64,000 nucleotides of DNA. Origin: Isoetes taiwanensis (taxonomy: Eukaryota; Streptophyta; Lycopodiopsida; Isoetales; Isoetaceae). This document shows positions 10,796 through 19,600 of this stretch, in pieces. Location: NCBI GenBank assembly GCA_021234155.1, contig JAJEKV010000407.1, positions 123,501-187,500 on the forward strand, read 5' to 3'. Each line of letters opens with the position of its first letter. The stretch's first letter is position 1. The position numbers and the translations under genes were made by a program. The notes beneath the pieces are model-generated. The model was not told the DNA's origin and ran no database searches. It saw nothing but the letters and a program-made list of their open reading frames with translations.

Positions 10796-12057
10796 AAGTC
10801 AAAGCATGGAGCTGGAGGCAATGTTGTTAAAAAACCCGTTTTTTATTTTTAAAGTACCTTTATAAAAATCCTCACGTTTTTTAAAGGATTTTTATGATTT
10901 GGTATGGCAAAAAAAAAAAAAAAATGCTATGGTTAAAATGCATATTTTTACTACAAGTTACAAGATGTAGCATGTCAACAAGTAAATAAAAAATTTATGC
11001 TGCTACTAGAAACTATTAAGTTCAAGTACGAAGATATCATAGTTGTTTTGCCATGCAACTCTTAAGAAAGTTCAGAAAAACATTATTATAGAGATTAAGA
11101 AATATAAGAATTTCATACACAAGGATAAATAAGTTCAAGAATATCATATATTTGAATAAACAGTTTAAGGATTTTTAAAGATTTTTAAGGTTTTTTAAAG
11201 ATTTTTAAGGATTTTAAAGATTTTTAACGTATTTTATATGAAATACGTTTTTAAAGATTTTTTCCAAAAATTTTAAAAATCTTTAAAAAATCTTAAAAAA
11301 CGTTTTTTAAAGGTACGGATTTTGACGTACTTAACAACATTGGCTGGAGGGCACTTTTGCGCCAGTCAAGCACCCACGAAGCACTTAATGTTAAAAAAGT
11401 TATACATTTTATCCTTTTTGGGTTGCCTGGAGGGCATATTCTAGGAATGGTTGTGAAAATGCTGGAATATCTTCGAAATATGTTGAATACACGGTGGAGA
11501 TCGCGAGAAAAGCAGGAATATCCGCTGAATATCTTTAATGGACATACAAGGATGACATAAATAAACAAAGGTTCCAATTCACCATTTGCACTCTATTTTG
11601 AGTTTCAGCCGGATATTCTTGAAGCGCAGGTTGCATGCCTTGCAGAGCCATGGTCTTCCATAGCTGAAAAATAGATCTAAACAAAGATATGAGATTGTTG
11701 AAGATCTGATTTGCATGGGATTGAAGAATAGATCTGAAGAGGAATCAAAAAGCAGATTTGACTGCAGAATTGCACATGCATGTTATGCTTCTTCGATTTG
11801 GCTCCTTTGTTGCATCTAGAATTTCTTCTATTATTTTTTCAAGGATGCGGGCATCCCACTACAGTAGTACCTTATTTCTATAAATTTGTTAAGGCTGAAT
11901 TTTCATATTCCAAGGCATAATATTAATGCTTTTAAGGAAAAGATATCAAAACAATATAGGAAAAATATTTTTCAAAAATACAAAGAAAAAGTCTTCAAAA
12001 AGCTCCCACTAAGCACCGCGTCTCGCTGACACAAGAAGTATCCCTACCTAAATGCTT
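10796..12057 (-). mobile_element. TIR element of the GTCAAAGCATGGAGC family, interrupted
   Basis: Its left end (GTCAAAGCATGGAGCTGG, then GCACTTTTGCGCCAG and AAGCACCCAC after the nested insertion) matches the reverse complement of the right end of the 281-bp element at 60.92-61.20 kb. Its right end (AAAATATTTTTC, AATACAAAGAAAA, CCCACTAAGCACC, CTAAATGCTTT) matches the reverse complement of that element's left end. The two are the same family in opposite orientation. This copy carries about 0.45 kb of extra internal sequence plus the hAT insertion. No ORF of note, so it is non-autonomous. Confidence 0.72.
10819..11342. mobile_element. hAT-type MITE with 8-bp target duplication
   Basis: A 524-bp AT-rich insertion with perfect terminal inverted repeats CAATGTTGTTAA...TTAACAACATTG. 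It is flanked by identical 8-bp copies GCTGGAGG at 10811-10818 and 11343-11350. An 8-bp duplication and a TIR starting CAATG fit the hAT superfamily rule. The interior is dominated by AAAGATTTTT-like units. A related uninterrupted sequence survives at about 61.18 kb, where AGCTGG runs straight into GGGGCACTTTT on the minus strand, which is an empty-site view of the insertion. Confidence 0.88.
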
Positions 12058-12179
12058 TTCCTAATCTATCTTTAAGTCATATTGATGAAGAGAAATATTA
12101 GCAAAGTTGGCTACCTAAATACTTTTTCTGATCTATCTTTAAATAATAGTGATGAAGAGAAATATTGGCAAATTCGGCT
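12046..12179. repeat. 66-bp tandem duplication
   Basis: CTACCTAAAT, then CTATCTTTAA, then GATGAAGAGAAATATT and GGCAAA/AGCAAA occur twice back to back, with about 85-90% match by eye. The left copy overlaps the right end of the adjacent TIR element. Confidence 0.85.
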
Positions 12180-12645
12180 ACTATGAGGATAAACAAAAAT
12201 GTTTGAGAATTTTAAATATCATCCACTATCATGTTTGAACCAACATAAAATCTGAAAAACTCCATGTATTTTTTTTTGGCTTTGGCTCTAACACGAGAAC
12301 AGAAAAGAAACTCGCTAAGTCCGTGAGGACACAAAAGAAACTTGCTAAGTCCACAAAAACACAGTGTATTTTTCGAAAAATGTTGTGGAAGGCCGCTACG
12401 ATAATCAAACCATATATAATGCATACACTTTGGTTCTATTCTTCGAGATTCTTTGATGCTCCAGTGCATGCATGCCAAGTGTCGAAAAATATTATTGAGG
12501 AACATTTTTTGTATTTTCCTAGTTAATATTTATTGAGGAGGAGCCACATCCACGTGACTCCCCTTGCTCAATCAATCCATCTAAGCTTTTTTAAGCAAAG
12601 AATGAGCAAGTTTACACCCACATTCCTTAAAAATTATCAAAGCAC

Positions 12646-12795
12646 GACATGTGTGCACTTTGCATTTATTGCGGTCATTAATACACTCGAATACTTGGTG
12701 AGACATGTGTGCACTTTGCATTTATTGCAGCCATTAATACACTTTGCATTTATTGCGGCCATTAATACACTTTGCATTTATTGCGGCCATTATTC
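12646..12795. repeat. 28-bp tandem repeats within a higher-order duplication
   Basis: The unit CACTTTGCATTTATTGC plus GGCCATTAATA occurs about four times. A larger unit starting GACATGTGTGCACTTTG occurs twice. The open plus-strand frame over this region is a by-product of the repeat. Confidence 0.88.
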
Positions 12796-13400
12796 CGACG
12801 TCCGCCATAGCCAGACCTGTGCTTGCCCCTGCATACAAAACTCCGACGCCATTGCAGTCCACAAGGCATTTCTGTGGACCAATGCGGCCATGCGAGCGAT
12901 GATGAGACAACCCGGCAGATCCACTTCCATTCCATGCCGATATGCTTCTCGGATCGCCAGATTCACGAGCAAAATGGGGAAAAATTTCTACTACAGAACC
13001 GGTGCAAATCCTTTCTCTGATTCTGCAATGGATAATGTTGCACATCTTCTTATAATTTTGTACATCATTTCTTTATTCTCCAGAAGCAATATTATTAAAT
13101 TCTTTTTGAGGTTTGCTTAAGGAACTATTTGAGGAACAATACTAAATCTTTTCTGAAATTTGCTTAGTAGAAGCATTTGAGGAAGAATAATTGGAGTTGC
13201 GTCATCTTCAGAAATCACAAAGTAAACAACTCATTACAGCGTGTTGATTACAAAATACAGGTTCTAATCATATGTGCCCATGGCCACTGTGGTAGAATGC
13301 CTCCTTTGCTTTCAAATTATATCCTGGATTCAAGCTTCAGAGATGGAGGCGTATGGAGACGCAAGCATGTTTAGAGCCGAAAAGCCATCGCCCAACAGGA
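12796..13400. other. Moderately CpG-rich stretch, possible minus-strand exon
   Basis: Between 12790 and 12972 the minus strand is open and reads YRHGMEVDLPGC then IIARMAALVHRNALW. This looks protein-like but matches no family I know. Elsewhere in the stretch I see nothing convincing. Confidence 0.2.
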
Positions 13401-13518
13401 CTGTGGCTTCTATTTTTTTGGCTTTTGGAAACATGATCCGAAAAAAGGAGTAAAACCTGTATGAGCATGATCGGAAGGCATTTGTGGACCTGCAGCAGTA
13501 CAAACAGATTCGCCCATC

Positions 13519-13770
13519 TCCCTTTCTACGGGCGATGGCTTCCCTGCCCTTGAATCAAATCCATCGGTGCCTCCTGCCGAAGCTGTTTTTACAGCAGAAC
13601 CAATGCCCCCTACTGCGACTGGGCCATTTGGCCTTGAATCAAATTCACCGGATTCTGCCAAATTTGTTTTTGGGGCAGAAATAGAGCCAATGCCCCCTTC
13701 TATGTCTGGGCCAGGGATAGAAATGATGTTCTCTGTTTTGAGAGCAAGTGGGCTCTTTGCCCCAGCCTGA
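13519..13770 (+). other. Open frame with two 27-residue repeats
   Basis: An open frame contains two similar blocks: FPALESN...AVFTAEP-MPP and FGLESN...FVFGAEIEPMPP. These are Pro/Phe-Gly-rich and probably disordered, reflecting an about 81-bp tandem DNA repeat. It may be an exon of an unidentified low-complexity protein; no start, splice or family evidence was found. Confidence 0.3.
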
Positions 13771-14203
13771 GACGACCCAGAATTCTCGGACCCAGCACTA
13801 TTAGATCCTGCTCAAAATCTACTGCAAAATAATCGATCCATATCCATTATAAATCAAATATAAATCAATCAGGCGTTCCATGAATTATGTACATAACTTT
13901 GCATTTTGTTAAAACTTCATGTTTTTAATTCTACGATATGGATTGGCCCCATCTTACTATTAGAATATTGATTGGCCCCATGTTGCTGCCCTAGTGCAGC
14001 TTTGTTTTGGAAAATATGCTCCATCAGATAAGTGCATAATGGAACTATATATGCTAATGTACCCTATCTTTATAAAGACCAAGCCTCCTTCACATTGTTT
14101 GGACTCCACATTTTGGACTCAACATAAACCCTTCTTTATAGTGAGTCGGGGGAGAAATGTTCGCGATGACAAAAATTCCAAAGACATAAGGGAAATGGAG
14201 AAG

Positions 14204-14250
14204 AGAATTGTTCGAGGCGACCTTGGCCGCCGCGATAAATTTTTTGTAAT
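14204..14250. repeat. Dispersed short GC-rich motif, copy 1
   Basis: AGAATTGTTCG, then GGCGACCTTGGCC, then GCCGCGATAAATTT and TTGTA. It closely matches 54340-54388. A partial extra copy (AGAAATGTTCGCG) lies about 55 bp upstream. It could be the end of a shared mobile element. Confidence 0.6.
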
Positions 14251-14589
14251 AATAATGTAAATGCTGGAACCAGACAATAAAAAGCCAAGTAGGGCAAACG
14301 CCCAACCCCTCCCCCTTCCTGCATTCGATCTATCCTATGGAGCAACTTTTGAAGCGAAATCATTGTGAAATACTTTTGGTTTCTAATTTGTATGATGGAT
14401 CTCATTATTCTAAAGGAATAGGCTACACCAATTGGAGGGAAATAGACGCTGTCATTGGGGCGTGTAAGAATAACAATCTCAAGGTTGATACTTTAGAGTT
14501 ATCCCTTCGTTCCGAGCCTTTTGATGATGGCCTGTTTGAACAAGGTGCTGCGCACGGAGGGTTGCCCTCCATGACTGGAGGGTGAAGTG

Positions 14590-16650
14590 GCTTAAATCAT
14601 AGTTCAAAGTCATGTTTTGACAATTAATTCAAATTGCTACTTCTAGACAATAGAATACTTGATACACGGCTAACTTAAAACATTTTTTATACGTGCCAAT
14701 AGAACTCCATTTAGCCATATAAGAAATTTATCGCTGCATCTACTGCTACCTATATTGGACCAGTCTCTGAGTAGTGGGAAGAAAGGCAATAGGGATGATC
14801 CATAATGCTAGCAGGATCTGCCACTGCCGAATTGGTTTTGCATTCAGTACCACCACCATGCTCCTAGCACATTTGATCTTCTTTTCAGTAGTCTGTTATA
14901 AACCAGGCTTAGATTTCTCTCCGAAAAAGGTCAGGCGGGTCTGCACAAGGGTTACATGTTTTGTTTATCAATTGATCATGATGACCTTCCTTTAACATTT
15001 CCAAGAAGCAAGTAATGATGAGAGATGACACCAATGCAATATCTTGATTCAGGAAATAACTTGATCTATTGGTTGCTCGAGGCATGTGTGCTACTAAAAG
15101 GTGTGATGATTTTTCACAGCTTTCTTGCTGCTCAAGCTTAAGCATAAGCCAAGCAGCGGACACCGTCATGTTATAGCCACGGGCATATTCATGGTATATC
15201 CGTGTCTTTGATATGTTATAGCCACGCCAAAAAAACATGGCATTTTTGTGGACTTAGCGGATTTTTTCGTCCCACATTTACCGCGATGGGCAAAGAACTT
15301 GTAATACCAAGTAGAATAAAAAAAGTAGAGAGTACATTTTGCAAAACCCCTAGCGCCACTGCCACCACCACCTCGTTTTTTCTTATGATGTTTCGTGGGC
15401 TAAATGATGCTTAGTGGGCTAGGTTACGACAACGATAATTTGTGGTGAAAATTTATGCTCCAACGTGGACGTATTTATAAGGTCTAATGGCATTACCTGA
15501 ATATAGTCTGCAAGCATTTCTGATTCTATCCAATATTACATAAGCATAAATGCAAACTTGTTGCTCAATACTTATGTGAGTTATTGAAGCAATCACAAAC
15601 TGATGTAATCTAGGTAATGGGTTAGAGCTTCTTAAAAGTGCTAATCAAATAAACATAATGTTCCAGCCCAAATTAAAACACGACAATTCACAATATCATT
15701 CCTTCTTAATTATCAAAATAAGCAGTCTGTAATTGGAGTAGAACCACTGGCCCTCCATCTTTGGATGAATGAGCATTGCATTTTACTACTACCAGACCTA
15801 AGATTTCTTACATGCCTATCCAGGAGCATTTATTAAATCATTTTGCCTCTTATAACATTTTCTCCCAGGTTCATGGAACTCTGATGGGCTCATGTACATG
15901 GAGGTTTGATGGTTTTAACAATGTCTTCAGTTTTCTGCAAAAATGACAACCAGACTGAGGAGCTACAACGCTATCCTGTCTACTTTTTTATGCCTTTTCA
16001 AATAAAGAGTGCAGTATAAGCAAGCACATTAATCTATTTACTGAGTCCAGTAGCCTGGGACTTATCCAGAAAAAGTATTTCCAAAGCTTTTAGAGGTAAC
16101 AACTATGATATCGCAACATGATAGCTTATGTTGCATCTTCCAGATGGTACCAGAATCAATAAACCATTCATTTGAAAGCAGATCATTACTTTTTAATTTG
16201 CCTCAGAGGAAGCAACTTGGGATGGCAGGTAAATTCGATAAAGATACGTGCAGACATTTAAACAATCAAATCGAAAGCCTCTATCAAAAGACCCTGGCCT
16301 GATTGGAAGTTCCATCCAAACCTGTGAATTCTTATGCATTGAGGCTTTTGAGCAGGTTCCTAACTCCGCACCTTACCTTTGTAAAAGGCACCTTTGTTAA
16401 AGGATTGGAATATGGCTCCCAAAAGAATGCATGATACTGACCATGCAGCTTCCTATGTCATTCCCACATGCGAGTCAGTCAGCCGCTAAGCAAAGTCATT
16501 CTCAGGTGGCTGAAGCTACATCAGGAACCAAGGATAAAATCCCCAGGCCAAGATTTGGGCATGTGCAGTGGGCATGGGTCTAGATGAACATTAATTACAA
16601 ATCATAACTCAGAAACCAGTATTTTTAACTTCTGATCGCACTCCTTAGGT
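14590..16650. other. Non-coding stretch, no supported gene
   Basis: Only short unrelated open frames. No splice-linked series, family motif or tandem array stands out across this stretch. Confidence 0.5.
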
Positions 16651-16729
16651 AATTTCATTGGCATGATTTCAGCCAATAGCAACCTGCAGCAATATAAGTT
16701 AAACTTGAGTCCACTTTGCACTGAGGAGA

Positions 16730-16923
16730 TAAGGGTCGAAATAGATTTCCTGATTTTGAGGCTTTCATCTAGAATGGGCAAGCCGATTCTGGTCGTGGAT
16801 ATGCGATCCTACCTCTCCATTACAGAGCAGATGGCAAATATCTTCACTAGGCATATCTATGCAATTCAAGAAAAAAGAGGTCTAACAACAGGATCAATAT
16901 TATTCAATGTGGCTCAAATGTAG
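16730..16923 (+). pseudogene. Ty1/copia pol C-terminal (RNase H end) scrap
   Basis: The frame reads IRVEIDFLI, then VVDMRS, then TEQMANIFTRHI and KRGL. This parallels the copia RNase H end (H.E.DFHF.RE...V.S.EQ.ADIFTK). No upstream RT or LTR was recognised, so it is an isolated fossil. Family assignment is by pattern. Confidence 0.55.
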
Positions 16924-17577
16924 AGCCGCATTGGAAGTGCCACATCGACAAAGTTGCAGTCTATCTATTATCTTTCTCTGCTTTTATTTGATTAGTCCGA
17001 TGTACTTACCCTCTTTGACAGGAATTGTTAGGAAATGCAGTAAGTGCTATCAACTTTGACAGGAAGTTCTACAAATGCTTAAAAATATCCCAGGAGCAAG
17101 TTCAATTTCAGAGGACGAACTCGGCAGAACACCAAACAATTTAGAAGCTTTTAAAATTCAGAAATCTCTTGATAGACCTTGCCTTACCATTGTCTTCGTC
17201 CAGCAAAAAAAATTCACAAGGTTATCAGTAAAAAATCAGATTCATTGTTGGGTCTAAAAAATATCTTACCAGAGTCTTTCAAGCAAGATGCCAAAGTTCA
17301 GCGATATGAAGCATGTATATTGATACAATTCCTTCCTTAAATCTTGTTGATCTTGAAACTTTAGGCATTAAGATGTCTCAATATGTTGCCTTCGCTAGAT
17401 GTTGCAAGAGCTGCAAAGCATGAACACGACCTTTGCCGCTTTAGCCGATCTTGAAATTATATTGACTCTCTACACAGTGGTGGCGATGGATCAGCAGTTT
17501 CGTCGACCGATTTGCTCCTACAGTTTGCCATTTTTAGCATGAAAACATGATATAAGGAGAAGGCGGGGGATGCACTA

Positions 17578-18237
17578 CCCACTGTCAACGTATTAAATTT
17601 TGCTCTTCAACGGGTATATACCTGCAGAAGATTAATGTGAGCTGATTGAGGATATGTTTAATGCTTCTTGGCTATATTATGAGGATCTCAACCTCTGTAT
17701 CTCTTGCATGAGAAGGCATTCGACTGTTTTGGAAGTAATGTAATCTGCAGTGTAAGTTTTGTTTTGTCAAAACGTCCTTCTGGAGCAAGACACAAAGCAC
17801 TCTATGCAAGGGAAAAATACCTAAACAAAGACGTGTGCTAGAAAAACACCAGACTTTCAGAAGAGTTTTTACCTAGCATTTGTTCTGCATCAACGGATAC
17901 CATCCCACTGTCAACGTATTAAATTTTGCTCTTCAACGGGTATATACCTGCAGAAGATTAATGTGAGCTGATTGAGGATATGTTTAATGCTTCTTGGCTA
18001 TCTTATGAGGATCTCAACCTCTGTATCTCTTGCATGAGAAGGCATTCGTCCACTTCATCAAAACTGTTTTGGAAGTAATGTAATCTGCAGTGTAAGTTTT
18101 GTTTTGTCAAAACGTCCTTCTGGAGCAAGATACAAAGCACTCTATGCAAGGGAAAAATACCTAAACAAAGACGTGTGCTAGAAAAACACCAGACTTTCAG
18201 AAGAGTTTTTACCTAGCATTTGTTCTGCATCAACGGA
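17578..18237. repeat. Recent 326-bp tandem duplication
   Basis: Two nearly identical units start CCCACTGTCAACGTATTAAA at 17578 and 17904 and end CATCAACGGAT. The second has an extra GTCCACTTCATCAAAA-like segment near 18049-18065; otherwise only a handful of substitutions are visible. It lies about 400 bp upstream of the LRR frame. Splice-like or coding content is not evident. Confidence 0.92.
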
Positions 18238-18538
18238 TCTACGCCAATGGATCTTGCACCAACTGCGAATGTGGTGATTCTGGAAATGGGTGATTCTTGG
18301 ATAACGAATCTTGGCCTTTATCTGATTTGCAACCTTGCAAAAAGTGGTCCCTGCACCAAAAAACCCAAACAAAAATACGATTTCAGCGATAATATACTTG
18401 TGCTGAAAGTGCTGAAATAACTGCCATGCTCTTGGAAGCCAGAGGAAAATGCTTGGAAGAAGAAGAAGGGTCCAGCTGCGCCATAGCCACGCATGCGAAG
18501 GAATGGGGCTGGATGACCGAGAGTTTACAGGCAGCAGC

Positions 18539-18650
18539 CAGTTTGGAGCAGTCGCCAGCATATGCTAGGCATATGCCGGCATATACGTGGATATGCCCAC
18601 ATACCCACATAAACAAGGGTTTGCCCCCTTAGGGGCAACCCAAAAATTGT
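18539..18650 (+). repeat. Dispersed repeat with terminal hairpin, copy 1
   Basis: GTTTGGAGCAGTC, then several CATATGCC/GGCATATA units, CATAAACAAGGG and a strong hairpin GGGTTTGCCCC-CTTA-GGGGCAACCC at 18617-18641. The same series occurs reversed at 61721-61834. The hairpin end recalls a Helitron-type 3' end, but no CTRR terminus follows. The LRR reading frame opens inside this repeat, so its apparent first residues are not genuine. Confidence 0.8.
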
Positions 18651-18654
18651 TAGA

Positions 18655-19600
18655 ATTATGTACTGCTGTGTCCCCATTGGCCTTGAAGTGCTACGGTGGC
18701 ACCGGAAAAATCTTAAGGATCACGGTGGCTTTTGGTCAAATTCTTTGCAGGCTTCAGAAACTTGAATTCTCGAATATTGGTTTAGAAGATGCAGAGATGG
18801 AGCAGTTTGTGAAAGTCCTCCCCAACTCACAATTGCGAGAACTGTCACTTCCATGGAACAAAATTACTGACGAGGGAGCCAAGTACCTGGCAGACGCTAT
18901 ACAAAGCCCCCATACGCAGTTGCGGATCCTAGAGCTCCGAGGTAACGAGTTTGGGGACGAGGGTGTTAAGCACATTGCCAAAGCACTTCAAAGCTCAAAT
19001 TCAAGACTTGAAAAACTATCTCTATACCAGTGCAATGTCGGGGATGCTGGAGTGAGTTATCTATCACAGGCTTTTAAGACTTCAGATCCTAGAATAAGAG
19101 TTCTAAACCTAGGTAATAACCATATAACAGATGAAGCAGTAGAAGATCTTGCATGTATTTTAGACTCCCTGCACTGCATTTTAGAAGATTTGTCGCTCTT
19201 AAAGAACGAAGGTATTACAAAGGGAGGGGGAAAAGGACTTTTGATAGATTCTTTGCAGAGGCCTAAAAATACTCTGAAGACACTGCGCCTGCAGAAGATT
19301 GGCAATGAGGAAGCAGAGTATATTGCAACATCGTTGCAGAGTCCGCACTGCCAGTTGCTTCACTTGGATCTGTTTGCCTCTTCCGATGAGGTGCTAATGG
19401 CTATAGCAAATTCTGTGGAAATGCCAAACTGCAAACTACAAGAACTGACCTATGAGGCAGAGTCTGATCTCAAGGAAGGCAAGAAAAAGCTGTTGCTTGC
19501 ACTAGATTCTTCTTACTGGTGCCCTCTAACAAGGATAGACTACTATGATCTCTTGGTGGGGTGGAGGGATGAGGCTTTGATAGAACAAGCGAATCTTTGA
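18655..19600 (+). pseudogene. LRR half of a ROCO-like (LRR-Roc-COR) protein
   Basis: Ribonuclease-inhibitor-type leucine-rich repeats of 28-30 residues. Examples are LRELSLPWNKITDEGAKYLA, LRILELRGNEFGDEGVKHIA and IRVLNLGNNHITDEAVEDLA. About seven to eight repeats are present, expected to form a curved protein-binding scaffold. The TGA at 19598-19600 overlaps the ATG of the next frame (TGATG), so the Roc-COR half follows in another frame. In ROCO proteins, including plant TORNADO1, LRR, Roc and COR form one chain, so a single-base frameshift is the simplest reading. The 5' start is not identified because the upstream sequence is a dispersed repeat. Confidence 0.75.

Noticed and set aside
12533-13120. 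195-codon plus-strand open frame
   Set aside because: Its first half is read-through of a 28-bp tandem repeat without stops; the rest has no family or splice support.
18617-18641. Helitron 3' end
   Set aside because: The hairpin fits, but there is no CTRR terminus within the next bases and no 5' TC partner.
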